Program-made: the position numbers and the translations under genes
The notes under the pieces: generated by a model
The model's input: the letters and a program-made list of their open reading frames with translations, nothing else
What the model was told of the DNA's origin: nothing
Database searches by the model: none
Assembly: GCA_030429975.1 (NCBI GenBank)
Contig: JAUIGB010000003.1
Location: 1 to 54,604, forward strand
Source of the DNA: a bacterium
GTDB lineage: Bacteria > Patescibacteriota > Saccharimonadia > Saccharimonadales > Saccharimonadaceae
Length of the DNA stretch: 54,604 nucleotides
Direction of reading: 5' to 3'
Shown here: positions 44,809 to 53,474 of the stretch, one piece after another
Layout of the letters: each line of letters opens with the position of its first letter
Position numbering within the stretch: position 1 is the stretch's first letter

Positions 44809-46482
44809 TTAATTGTTGTTCTCCAATTCGAACTTTACGGTGATTTTGTTGTTGTCATCGGGCACAGTAAACACCCAGAATGGCGACAAATTAACCTCGA
44901 CGTCACTAACCCCATCGATAGATTTCAACTCTTGCTCAATTTCTCCGTATCTTTTGCCTTTAACGATATCTCTGATCTTGTTGTCTTCGATCTTTGGGCC
45001 GACCTTGCCGGTAACAGACAGATTAACGGTTGCAGTTTTTTTGTCTTTTGACACCTCGAACTCGCTGAATTCAGCAGAGGTCGCACCAGTATCATATATT
45101 CGTTTTCCATCCAGACCGCCTAGTTGTTCAGCAATGGCGGCTTCTAGAAAATCATCTAGCATTGTCTGTGCTATGCCCGACAGGCTATACACCATTTCGA
45201 CTGTAATAGTCGCCTCGCCAGTCGCTTCTTCGCCAATTTTTGGCTCAATCTTTTGTTCGCCAACTGCTACGCGAAAGCTTTCTTCGATAACGATAATCTT
45301 GTCACCGAACTCTTCCATCAAATCAGCTTTGATTTCATCGGATTTGTCCTCGGTTAGCTCTTCGCGGGCTCGCTGGACATCTTCAATAGATACCACCGTT
45401 ATGTCTCTTTTTGATCCACCGCTTATGTCGCTACTCGAGACAGCAACTAGGCTACCATTTATTGATACGCTAAAGCTCGTGTCGTCAGATACATCGTAGC
45501 TTGATCCTATTTCCTCGGCCTCTATTTGGACGTCTGCAGAAACGCCCGGATTAGGTGTTCCGCCACAAACACTAGAAAGCCCTATTGTTGGACCCGGTAC
45601 AGTTACGGTACTTTGAGTAATATAATCTAAGCCACCGGAGCTAATATGCGTTCCTGCTGGAACGGTAACCGGATTAGGATTCGACTGAGAGCAGTTGTAG
45701 AATTTTACAGTTCCCTTTGCCTTTTCGCCAACTTCCTTTTCACCGGTCGGCGTAAACTCTATGGTGTCCTGCTGAGTTTTGCTTTCAACTATCGTGGGTA
45801 TGTTTTTTGTCTCGGTGTCGAGTTCTACTTTTTCACCAACAGTAATCGGCGTCTGAATGTCGATGTCGGAGGTTCGCGCTGTCACGACCACTTCGGCGTG
45901 CGGCGCAAACCAAATTGCCCAAACAAAGAAACCTACCAATAAGACTCCCGCGGAAATCATTAACGTCAGGCGTTTTCGGAACATTCCAAAATCAGGTACT
46001 TTCACGCGTGGCTTTTTGTCCTTTTCGCCACGTGCTGGTTTTTTGACCGACGTCTTGTTGCCGTCGATATCTATATCATCTATTTTACTCAGTTTCGCAT
46101 CGGGTTCATTATCAAGCTCATCATCCTTGACACCAGCATGCTCACCGATGGAAACATCACCGCCATCAATAACGTCTTCGCCGTCTTCATCGGATTCATC
46201 CGGTTTTATCAGTTCTGGTTTGGACTGTAATGTTTTTGCTACTGGTATTCCAGCACTACCGGCTAGGCTGCCTAATGCAGAGTTACCAGATATAACCACG
46301 AGGCGCTTTTTTTCATTCGTGGCCGTTCTAGCTAACAGGCGCAGGTTTACCGCGCTCTGCAATACGCCAACGCGCTTTGGCGGTACTAGTGCGATAATTT
46401 TTTCCTTGGAGCCTTTTATCTTGCCAATTATCGCGGTGATGTCGTCCTCGACGTCGATGTATATCGTATCTTTTTTCTGCAT
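44809..46482 (-). CDS. large membrane-anchored protein with baseplate-J-like region, 557 aa
   Basis: Residues 1 to about 95 form a cytoplasmic domain with alternating hydrophobic strands (IYIDVEDDITAIIGKIKG, LVVISGNSALGSLAG). About 80 acidic disordered residues follow, then a basic stretch and one membrane helix (about 176-197, LMISAGVLLVGFFVWAIWF). The outer part carries KGTVKFYNCSQSNPNPVTVPAG and repeated beta segments like those in proteins labelled baseplate J-like in CPR genomes. The similarity is weak, so no function is claimed. It lies 2 nt after the FtsA/PilM-like ATPase and probably works with it at the envelope. Confidence 0.72.
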   Translation of the reverse strand: MQKKDTIYIDVEDDITAIIGKIKGSKEKIIALVPPKRVGVLQSAVNLRLLARTATNEKKRLVVISGNSALGSLAGSAGIPVAKTLQSKPELIKPDESDEDGEDVIDGGDVSIGEHAGVKDDELDNEPDAKLSKIDDIDIDGNKTSVKKPARGEKDKKPRVKVPDFGMFRKRLTLMISAGVLLVGFFVWAIWFAPHAEVVVTARTSDIDIQTPITVGEKVELDTETKNIPTIVESKTQQDTIEFTPTGEKEVGEKAKGTVKFYNCSQSNPNPVTVPAGTHISSGGLDYITQSTVTVPGPTIGLSSVCGGTPNPGVSADVQIEAEEIGSSYDVSDDTSFSVSINGSLVAVSSSDISGGSKRDITVVSIEDVQRAREELTEDKSDEIKADLMEEFGDKIIVIEESFRVAVGEQKIEPKIGEEATGEATITVEMVYSLSGIAQTMLDDFLEAAIAEQLGGLDGKRIYDTGATSAEFSEFEVSKDKKTATVNLSVTGKVGPKIEDNKIRDIVKGKRYGEIEQELKSIDGVSDVEVNLSPFWVFTVPDDNNKITVKFELENNN

Positions 46483-46484
46483 GT

Positions 46485-47750
46485 CTATATTCTCAGCATT
46501 CGATTTACTTTGTCCTTGATCGATTCACTGTCGCTACCTCCGATAATTGTATCATACCCCACCCTTAGCAGACCCATGGCAGTGATGTACGTATGGTCGT
46601 TTATGCTCTCTGTTTCGTCTGTTATTCCAGCAACGTCAGACGGCTTGATATGATGCACGGTTGGGCGTTTAGTAAATGGTAACTCTTTGTACCAGTCGCG
46701 CTTGGATAACGCATCCACTAGTTGGTCGAGGCTAGCACCTCCACCACATAGCAATATGCGGTTAGGCAGGTGATCAACGGAGTCAAATTCACTGAGAGCC
46801 AACTCGACTCCATCCAGCCAAACATCCAGTGTTTTTTCGATGGCTTTTTCGGCGTTTTCTCGGACTTTCTCTTTAATCTGGTCATGTCCTACGTGTAGTT
46901 TTAGTTTTTCGGCCTCGCTGTAGTTGAGGTCCATTTCGCTCATTATCGTTCGAGTGTAGCTTCGGCCACCTATGCCGAACATCTTCGTGCCCTCGACGCC
47001 ACCGTCGTTGACCACGGCTATATCAGTGGTTCCGCCACCTACGTCGATCAATATCGCGGTAAAGTTACTGCTAGAATCGGTACCTAGTACGCTACGACTT
47101 ACTGCAAACGGTTCAGCGGCAACAGCTACGAGTTCTAGGGCCAGGTCATCGGCAACACGTTCTAGGGCGCCTATATGGACCATCGGAGCGAAGGCTGTAT
47201 ATATTTGAACGGCTACGTCTCTCCCCTGAAAGCCTATAGGATTCGACACCTTATATCCATCTATATGAATACTGACAAGCGCACTGTTTACTAGCTTTAC
47301 TTCAACTTCATCATTTCCTGTCTCTAGGGCAATCTGCTTTTGGGCTTTGTCTTGGGCGCGTTCTTGAACTTTTTCTATAATCAACTGCATCTCTTCGACG
47401 TCCAGTGGTTTGTCGGCTTGAGGTCGACGGTACTTGATAGTATTAGTAACGCCTTTTACTAACTCGCCCGCTATGCCTATCACGGCTTTTTGCGCCTGTA
47501 GCCCGGCCTGATCTTCTGCTTGCGCCAAGGCGTCCTCGCAATTTCTAACTACCCCCGCTATATCCGCTATAGCCCCGCTATGCATGTCGCTCACATCCTG
47601 TCTCGCACGGCCAACGCCAATAATCTCTAGATTGTCACCCTTTACTTTGGCAATCAGAGCTTTTACGAATTCAGTCCCTATGTCTAGACCGACGATATAA
47701 TTCTTGTTATCGCCCTTCTTTTTGACTGATGGCAATTTATTAAAAACCAT
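46485..47750 (-). CDS. actin-like ATPase of the FtsA/PilM family, 421 aa
   Basis: The actin/HSP70 fold shows IVGLDIGTEFVKALIAKV (phosphate 1), ILIDVGGGTTDIAVVNDGG (phosphate 2) and RILLCGGGASLDQLVDAL (adenosine). The SHS2 insert (from about 90) replaces subdomain 1B, as in FtsA and PilM. In pilus systems PilM binds PilN; FtsA binds FtsZ. The next gene is a membrane protein with a long cytoplasmic domain, and the five pilins are 3 kb away, so a PilM-like role is plausible but FtsA cannot be excluded. No FtsA C-terminal amphipathic anchor is evident beyond KVNRMLRI. Confidence 0.85.
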   Translation of the reverse strand: MVFNKLPSVKKKGDNKNYIVGLDIGTEFVKALIAKVKGDNLEIIGVGRARQDVSDMHSGAIADIAGVVRNCEDALAQAEDQAGLQAQKAVIGIAGELVKGVTNTIKYRRPQADKPLDVEEMQLIIEKVQERAQDKAQKQIALETGNDEVEVKLVNSALVSIHIDGYKVSNPIGFQGRDVAVQIYTAFAPMVHIGALERVADDLALELVAVAAEPFAVSRSVLGTDSSSNFTAILIDVGGGTTDIAVVNDGGVEGTKMFGIGGRSYTRTIMSEMDLNYSEAEKLKLHVGHDQIKEKVRENAEKAIEKTLDVWLDGVELALSEFDSVDHLPNRILLCGGGASLDQLVDALSKRDWYKELPFTKRPTVHHIKPSDVAGITDETESINDHTYITAMGLLRVGYDTIIGGSDSESIKDKVNRMLRI

Positions 47751-47828
47751 AGTTATATCAATTATATACCAGAGATAGGGTCTAGTAATACCCTTTATGC
47801 ATAAAAGTACGTGTTAGCGACAGTAAAG

Positions 47829-47857
47829 TTGTTTTATTAAGTTTTTTATTGTATAAT
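47829..47857 (+). promoter_or_regulatory. promoter of the 47864 gene (leaderless)
   Basis: TTGTTT (47829-47834), 17 bp, TATAAT (47852-47857), then exactly 6 bp to ATG 47864. Confidence 0.75.
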
Positions 47858-47863
47858 CACATC

Positions 47864-48730
47864 ATGAAAAACGGTGGCGAGGTTGCATACCCATTACCTA
47901 CAAAAATGATCGAGCGTCCGGTTAGATTGGATGTCAATCATGAAGCGAAGATCAACAACGCACTCACGGTAGTCGCCGACTCTCTATGGTACCTAGGACA
48001 ACCCGATATTACACGAAAAGCCGCTATGGAGATTCCCTTAGTAAACGGAGGTAGTGTCAAGAATATGCAACAGTGGAGCAAATACAACTCCCTTTCTATG
48101 GCATACCAAAAATCCGCCGATAGTGAACTAACGGGGCTCACGTTCGTCACTCCTCAAATTTACGACTCTATACAGCTGGCCAGTATGATGGAAGATTGCT
48201 GGGAGATGGAAGCGTTTGACAACGGTACGCATCTATCGATTTTAGGCAACAAAGAAGTCCTCGGTATACTTAACTCGAAACTAGCCCACAACCCAAAGGT
48301 AGCAGAGTTCATTGAAGAATCTCGGTATATAATGGATAAAGACTTCCCCTTGGCAGTCGCGAACGTCCTATCTAATTTGTCTCATAAAAGAACGGACGCG
48401 AGAGTATTTCATGCCAAAGATTCCGAAACAACAATAACGCGCGCCGAGGGTCCGCGATCCGTAGATTATTCATTGAGCCGAAGAACAAAGGGAGAGTTCG
48501 ATTCCGTATATAACCATGGGTTCTCGGTAGACAATGACACAAAACGCATTGGTGATAAGTTTTCACGACTAGTGCTGTCGGGATCCGTCGACTGGATTGA
48601 CGAAAAAACGACAGAGATAGGATCAAAAGGCATATCATCAACACAAGGTTCCGATGCATACAAACAAGCGATAAAAGACGTCCTGGAACAACACCCGGTT
48701 CCAATTGTTCAGGATATAGACCTAGACTAG
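47864..48730 (+). CDS. hypothetical protein, 288 aa
   Basis: I do not recognise this soluble protein. The start is set by the promoter 6 bp before ATG 47864, so the apparent upstream ATG at 47849 lies in the -10 region. The first half is helical with several Trp (VADSLWYLGQPDI, MQQWSKYNSLSMAYQ, MMEDCWEMEAF). The middle ends in NVLSNLSHKRTDARVFH, and the C-terminal third is polar and charged. It overlaps convergent alaS by 9 bp. Its function is unknown. Confidence 0.72.
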   Translation: MKNGGEVAYPLPTKMIERPVRLDVNHEAKINNALTVVADSLWYLGQPDITRKAAMEIPLVNGGSVKNMQQWSKYNSLSMAYQKSADSELTGLTFVTPQIYDSIQLASMMEDCWEMEAFDNGTHLSILGNKEVLGILNSKLAHNPKVAEFIEESRYIMDKDFPLAVANVLSNLSHKRTDARVFHAKDSETTITRAEGPRSVDYSLSRRTKGEFDSVYNHGFSVDNDTKRIGDKFSRLVLSGSVDWIDEKTTEIGSKGISSTQGSDAYKQAIKDVLEQHPVPIVQDIDLD

Positions 48731-50614
48731 TACAGCTTTGATTCGACGGATGCCGGCACTGCTGGCTTCTTCTTTTTTGATTTTAAATCGTTTTCCATCT
48801 TCGGCTAGCTGCCCAGTGTGGTCGACATGTGGACCTCCACAGATTTCGAGGGATGGTATGTGGTCGCCTTCGCCCATTTGATACACCTTGACCGTTTCGC
48901 CATAGCGTTCACCAAACGGACCAATAGCGCCCATGTCTAGGGCTTCTTGTGTGGGATAATTCTTGAATGTCACTGGTAAATCCTCTGCTATCCAGCCGTT
49001 TACCAGTTCCTCTGCCCTGGCTTTTTCTTCGTCGGTCATCTTGCGGTCGAGGTTGAAGTCGAACCGTAGCCGTTCTTCGGTAATATTACTGCCATGTTGG
49101 CGCAGTTCTGTGCCAAATATTTCGCGTAGGGCAGACTGTAGTAGGTGGGTCGCGGTATGGTATTTTTTGTGCTGGAGCGTATGCCCGCCTAGGCCGCCAG
49201 CAAAGTCGCCCTTGGCCGCGGTTTGTGAGCGTTGACGCTGCTTATCCATCTCAACATCGAATGCTTTTAAAATATTTTCGTCACCGTGCATCTTCATTCC
49301 GATAATTTGCGCCTGTTCTAGTGCAAGTTCCTTTGGATAGCCATACGTATCATAAAGCCTAAACAGATCGATTCCAGTTAATTCCATCCCATCGCGATGC
49401 AACTTTTCAAGATGCTTCATCCCTCCACGCAGTGTCTGACGAAAGGCTTTTTCTTCCTTGATGAGTACTGCGATCACGCTGTCGCGGTTTTCGGCTACTT
49501 CTGGGAAATCTTTGTGGTAGAGGTCGGCGATAACAGGTACGATCTCCTGCATGAAGTTCTGCTCGACACCGAGATCAAATGCGAATCGCACGGCACGACG
49601 GACCAGTCGGCGCATCACGTAACCTTGCTGTTTGTTGCTCGGTACGCAACCGTCTACCGCGAGGAACGTCGCTGCGCGCAAATGATCGGCGATCACACGC
49701 ATGCTCTGCTGATGACTGTCGTATTTCTTTCCACTCAGCTGCTCAAGTTTCTCGATGATGGGCCACATCAGGCTAATCTTGTATACGTCTGGATCATTCA
49801 GCTTCGCAGCAGCGATGCGCTCTAATCCGGAGCCATGGTCGACATTTGGTTTGTCGAGCTTCTCAAACTTGCCTTCGGCGACCTTTTTGTACGCCATAAA
49901 TACATTGTTACCGATCTCCATAAACCGACCGCAGTCGCAGTTTGGGTGGCAGTGCTCGCCGTATTCGGGATTGTGCTCGGTGCCAAAATCATAAAACATT
50001 TCAGTGTCTGGACCACATGGATCGCCAACTGGCGTGTTTTCTGGACTGCCGTTACGACTCCACCAGTTTTTACTACCATCGTAATAAAATATTCGCGCGC
50101 CGTCTTCCATGCCTTTCTGGTAACCATCCTCCTCGCTACCAATATCTTGCATTCCGGTACTTAGGCCCTTTTGTTCAAACAGTCGCTTCCATATCTCCGC
50201 GGCCTCGGTATCTTTTTCAATCCCATATTCATCGGCGCCAATAAAGCACGTGACGTACAGCTTGCTCATATCTAGGCCCACGACATCGCTCAAAAATTCA
50301 TACATCCACTCAATCTGCTGAGTCTTGAAATAGTCACCAAAACTCCAGTTACCTAACATTTCGAAAAACGTCGTATGGCGATTGTCGCCGATATCATCAA
50401 TATCCTGTGCGCGCAGGCATGTTTGGCTATCGACAACACGCTTGCCGTCTGGGTGAGGTTCACCTAGGAGATATGGGATGATCGGCTGCATCCCGCTGCC
50501 CGTAAATAATGTCGTGGGGTCGTCGTGCAATACCAAAGGAGCACGTCGGATAACCTTGTGGCCACGTTCTTCAAAAAACTTTAAATAAGCATTACGAATA
50601 GATTCGGTGTTCAT
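48722..50614 (-). CDS. alaS: alanyl-tRNA synthetase without C-Ala domain, 630 aa
   Basis: The class II catalytic core begins NAYLKFFEERGHKVIRRAPLVLHDDPTTLFT. The tRNA-recognition domain follows, and the editing domain keeps its zinc ligands HTATH and CGGPHVDHTGQL. The chain ends soon after (GIRRIKAVLV), about 240 residues short of E. coli AlaS, so the DHHA1/C-Ala region is absent. I start at ATG 50614 because TATAAT (forward 50622-50627) lies 7 bp upstream and overlaps the earlier ATG at 50623. C-Ala helps tRNA binding and joins the two active domains, so this form must do without it. Confidence 0.93.
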   Translation of the reverse strand: MNTESIRNAYLKFFEERGHKVIRRAPLVLHDDPTTLFTGSGMQPIIPYLLGEPHPDGKRVVDSQTCLRAQDIDDIGDNRHTTFFEMLGNWSFGDYFKTQQIEWMYEFLSDVVGLDMSKLYVTCFIGADEYGIEKDTEAAEIWKRLFEQKGLSTGMQDIGSEEDGYQKGMEDGARIFYYDGSKNWWSRNGSPENTPVGDPCGPDTEMFYDFGTEHNPEYGEHCHPNCDCGRFMEIGNNVFMAYKKVAEGKFEKLDKPNVDHGSGLERIAAAKLNDPDVYKISLMWPIIEKLEQLSGKKYDSHQQSMRVIADHLRAATFLAVDGCVPSNKQQGYVMRRLVRRAVRFAFDLGVEQNFMQEIVPVIADLYHKDFPEVAENRDSVIAVLIKEEKAFRQTLRGGMKHLEKLHRDGMELTGIDLFRLYDTYGYPKELALEQAQIIGMKMHGDENILKAFDVEMDKQRQRSQTAAKGDFAGGLGGHTLQHKKYHTATHLLQSALREIFGTELRQHGSNITEERLRFDFNLDRKMTDEEKARAEELVNGWIAEDLPVTFKNYPTQEALDMGAIGPFGERYGETVKVYQMGEGDHIPSLEICGGPHVDHTGQLAEDGKRFKIKKEEASSAGIRRIKAVLV

Positions 50615-50650
50615 CTTAAACATTATAACAGAGGTGAGACTTTCGTCAAA

Positions 50651-51130
50651 CTACTGTGTCCAGTTTGCCCAACCCGTACCCGCAGAGTCATGCCCCATGT
50701 TACCTCCAGTGCCAGCGGGGCTTAGCTCCGCGCAAGTATTTGCGTAGCTTAGACTGCTGCCGGGACCCGTGGTTCCGTTCACCATATAGTACTGGACATC
50801 TGTCACCGTCTCTACACCCACTGCATACTCTGTCAGATCGGCAGACGGGCAGTAGTAAAAATTATTCCTTGTTTGATCATAGCTGCCTTCGGTCACACTA
50901 AACTGCATACTATCCAGCTGTGCGGTTCCACTGGGATAGGCCCCATTTTGTACTTTATAGACCTCGACTTTTTTTGCAAAATTTGACAAATCAGCCCGAA
51001 CTGCCGTCTCATGTGCACTAGCCGTGATACCGTTGTATGCAACAATAACAATCGCTGCCAAAACCCCAATTACGACTACTACTATCAGTAGCTCTACGAT
51101 CGTGAATCCTTGTTGCAGTCTTTTATGCAT
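50651..51130 (-). CDS. type IV pilin-like protein 5, 159 aa
   Basis: The prepilin leader MHKRLQQG ends in Gly before FTIVELLIVVVVIGVLAAI, with Glu at +5, which fits cleavage and methylation by a PilD-type peptidase. The helix continues VIVAYNGITASAHETAVRADLSNFAKKVEVYKVQNG and is followed by a small beta domain with YPSGTAQLDS, YYC and a late Cys. It ends WANWTQ, a variant of the shared W-x2-WTE tail. TATACT (forward 51141-51146) makes ATG 51130 the likely start; GTG 51136 is an alternative. It has its own promoter and is the last of five tandem paralogues. Confidence 0.9.
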   Translation of the reverse strand: MHKRLQQGFTIVELLIVVVVIGVLAAIVIVAYNGITASAHETAVRADLSNFAKKVEVYKVQNGAYPSGTAQLDSMQFSVTEGSYDQTRNNFYYCPSADLTEYAVGVETVTDVQYYMVNGTTGPGSSLSYANTCAELSPAGTGGNMGHDSAGTGWANWTQ

Positions 51131-51171
51131 AACCACTTTGAGTATATCACGAAGCCATCTGTAAGCTTGAG

Positions 51172-51705
51172 CTACTCGGTCCAGCTAGCCCAGCCGCCGC
51201 TCGTACTATAACCAGTACTACCGGATAGATCAGCCGTAGTAATAGTCACTCCGTCATCGTCGGCCATTTCTATGACCTCATCTCCGGTCGATGCCCAACT
51301 AACGCCACCCACGCTCTCTATCGCTCCATTTTTCAAATAATATACAGACTGATTACCTATCACTATCGCGCCTAGCGCATACCATCTACCATCATTATCC
51401 GCCCTGTAATACAGATTGTTTCTAGGGTCACCAGAACTATTGACCAACGTATAGCTACCTTGGCTAATCCCCACCTCGGCGGCAGATAATTGGGCCCCGT
51501 CTATCGGATAGGCACCGTTTTCGGTTTTGTATAACTCAAGCTTTTTTGCCATGCTAGCAAGGTCACTCCGGACTACGGAATCATTCGCCGAGCTAGTTAT
51601 GCCGTTGTACGCAACTATGACAATCGCGGCCAAAACCCCAATCACGACTACTACTATCAGTAGCTCTACTATCGTGAATCCGTTTTTTTTACCACCTATA
51701 CCCAA
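51172..51705 (-). CDS. type IV pilin-like protein 4, 177 aa
   Basis: A short leader MGIGGKKNG precedes FTIVELLIVVVVIGVLAAI. The helix and small globular domain follow, ending WASWTE. It differs from the others in lacking the YYC Cys (it has YYR) and in a longer, acidic C-terminus (STGDEVIEMADDDGVTITTAD). It starts at TTG 51705, 3 nt after the stop of pilin 3. The end of that gene, GGAGTAGG, provides the ribosome binding site. It is probably a minor or variant pilin. Confidence 0.88.
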   Translation of the reverse strand: MGIGGKKNGFTIVELLIVVVVIGVLAAIVIVAYNGITSSANDSVVRSDLASMAKKLELYKTENGAYPIDGAQLSAAEVGISQGSYTLVNSSGDPRNNLYYRADNDGRWYALGAIVIGNQSVYYLKNGAIESVGGVSWASTGDEVIEMADDDGVTITTADLSGSTGYSTSGGWASWTE

Positions 51706-51708
51706 ATC

Positions 51709-52200
51709 CTACTCCGTCCAAGTTTGCCAAGTGCTAGAATCGTTATGGTATCCAAATGCGTTCACATTCACAGGATGCGCATGCGGATCTAGTTGGTCGC
51801 ATGTTGAGCTACCGTAAACATTATCAGTGGTCTCTGTTATTGCGCCATCTATTAACCAATATCTGGTACTGTCTAATGCCCACACTCCCACGGCGAAGTG
51901 CTGTCCGTCGTCACTTCTACAGTAATAGAAGTTATTCCTAATCAAATAACTATCTTGAGTAACCTTTACATCAGCGTTTTCTAACTCGGTTGAGTTAGAT
52001 GGATACTCGCCATTGTTAACCCTGTATAGTTCCATTTTTTTCGCAAAATTCGCCAGATCACTTTTTACGGCAGTGTTATGAGCCTGACTCGTGATGCCGT
52101 TGTACGCAACTATTACTATCGCGGCTAATACGCCTATCACGACGACCACTATTAGTAGCTCTACTATCGTGAATCCATTCTTCTTTCTTTCGATACTCAA
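51709..52200 (-). CDS. type IV pilin-like protein 3, 163 aa
   Basis: The leader is MSIERKKNG, then the conserved FTIVELLIVVVVIGVLAAI segment and the alpha1 helix TSQAHNTAVKSDLANFAKKMELYRVNNG. The globular part has YPSNSTEL, NNFYYC and a second Cys near the end (STCDQLD), a likely disulfide, and ends STWQTWTE. It starts at TTG 52200, 3 nt after the preceding stop TAG, with GGAGTAGG over that stop as the ribosome binding site. Confidence 0.9.
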   Translation of the reverse strand: MSIERKKNGFTIVELLIVVVVIGVLAAIVIVAYNGITSQAHNTAVKSDLANFAKKMELYRVNNGEYPSNSTELENADVKVTQDSYLIRNNFYYCRSDDGQHFAVGVWALDSTRYWLIDGAITETTDNVYGSSTCDQLDPHAHPVNVNAFGYHNDSSTWQTWTE

Positions 52201-52203
52201 AAC

Positions 52204-52707
52204 CTACTCCGTCCAAGCTTGCCAGACATTAGTTGAACTTTGACCAGTTGATACCCACGAGCTCGCAGCGGGATCCAGTTGCGCGCATGTCGCAGCGCCA
52301 CTGACGCCTCCAGAAGGTGAAACGGAACCATTCACGAGAAAGTAATCAGAACCAGTTATCGACTCCGCCCCTACGGCATAGCTAGTCAAGTCATCCGTCC
52401 GACAATAATATAGATTGTTTCTATCCGGCATGTAGACGGATTGTGTCACTTTGATATCCGCTGCGACAAGCTCGGTTGAGTTAGTGGGGTATGCCCCGTT
52501 TTGAACTTTAAAAAGCTCGATTTTTTTAGCCAAGTTGGCCAGATCACTCTCTACCGCCGCATCATTTGCAGAGCTTGTTATGCCGTTGTACGCAACAATT
52601 ACAATGGCAGCCAAAACACCTATGACAACTACAACTATCAATAATTCAACAATAGTGAAACCCGCTCTGCCAATGCTACTAGACTTTATTCTGTCCAAGC
52701 TTGCCAC
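52204..52707 (-). CDS. type IV pilin-like protein 2, 167 aa
   Basis: The leader MASLDRIKSSSIGRAG is longer than in the other pilins, then FTIVELLIVVVVIGVLAAI. The globular domain shares YPTNSTEL, NNLYYC and ATCAQLDP with pilin 3 and ends VWQAWTE. It starts at GTG 52707, 22 nt inside the previous gene. GGAGG, which encodes Gly-Gly of that protein's C-terminus, lies 6 nt upstream and fits as the ribosome binding site. Confidence 0.88.
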   Translation of the reverse strand: MASLDRIKSSSIGRAGFTIVELLIVVVVIGVLAAIVIVAYNGITSSANDAAVESDLANLAKKIELFKVQNGAYPTNSTELVAADIKVTQSVYMPDRNNLYYCRTDDLTSYAVGAESITGSDYFLVNGSVSPSGGVSGAATCAQLDPAASSWVSTGQSSTNVWQAWTE

Positions 52708-53183
52708 CCGCTACCTCCATTGTTATATCCATTACTAATATAGCCATCTGGATCGGTCCATCCGGTCAAGCCCGCAGCCTGACAAACTGTATCACCACTG
52801 GCAACGCTTACCTGTTGAGGCGACCCGCCAGAGATAATAAACGCATGAGTATTTGATGGCGTACGCGAACCCATAGCAAATACATCCGTCACGGTATTAA
52901 CACAGTAATAGAAATTGTTACCGACGGTATCGTAGCTAGATTTACTAGCCTTAATCCCAACGTTAGCCAATTGCCCGCCAGTGACAGGGTACGCTCCGTT
53001 CTCAATTTTATATATTTCCAGCTTTTTTAACGCATTTGTCAGATCGCTCTTTATAGTAGAGGCCTGTGCTGAACTCGTGATTCCATTGTAGGCAACGATA
53101 ACTATCGCAGCCAAAACTCCTATGACCACCACTACTATAAGCAATTCGACTATCGTGAAACCACGCTGTAGTTTTTTATGCAT
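52686..53183 (-). CDS. type IV pilin-like protein 1 (first of the cluster), 165 aa
   Basis: The leader MHKKLQRG precedes FTIVELLIVVVVIGVLAAI with Glu at +5. The globular part has YPVTGGQLANVGIKAS, NNFYYC and DTVCQAAGLTGW, and ends GWQAWTE. The promoter TTGTCG-17-TACACT lies directly upstream, so ATG 53183 (or 53189) is the start rather than the longer frame to 53243. This first gene probably drives pilins 1-4, while pilin 5 has a second promoter of the same design. Confidence 0.9.
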   Translation of the reverse strand: MHKKLQRGFTIVELLIVVVVIGVLAAIVIVAYNGITSSAQASTIKSDLTNALKKLEIYKIENGAYPVTGGQLANVGIKASKSSYDTVGNNFYYCVNTVTDVFAMGSRTPSNTHAFIISGGSPQQVSVASGDTVCQAAGLTGWTDPDGYISNGYNNGGSGWQAWTE

Positions 53184-53263
53184 AACCATTTTCAGTGTAG
53201 CACGGCCGCAAAATGACGACAAATCAAACAAAGACCGTGGCACAGTCCAGATAGTACGTATAT

Positions 53264-53368
53264 TTATGCTTGCGCCACACGAGGAGTGCGAACCATAATT
53301 TGATTTCCACCCTCGGAAGTAGCATAACGAACTTTAATATGTTTGATTACCGCGGGAATATAACCCAT
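53264..53368 (-). CDS. possible small basic protein, 34 aa
   Basis: ATG 53368 follows GGGGTTGGAG and opens MGYIPAVIKHIKVRYATSEG, ending VRTPRVAQA with TAA at 53264-53266. It is basic with beta-like alternation and without membrane segments. A TTGAAA-17-GATAAT promoter lies upstream. The ribosome binding site and codon pattern look real, but the length allows no family call. It stands 80 bp before the pilin promoter on the same strand and fills most of the gap between mnmA and the pilins. Confidence 0.5.
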   Translation of the reverse strand: MGYIPAVIKHIKVRYATSEGGNQIMVRTPRVAQA

Positions 53369-53474
53369 CTCCAACCCCTTTTCTTTGTGTTTGTTTCCTC
53401 ACCTTTGTACTATTATTATCTCTAAAGCGCTTATGTTTTTCAATGTATATATCGTTGTAGTAATAACAATTATT

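Noticed and set aside
50614-50623. alaS start at 50623
   Set aside because: That ATG lies within the TATAAT box. ATG 50614, 7 bp downstream, is consistent with the leaderless pattern.
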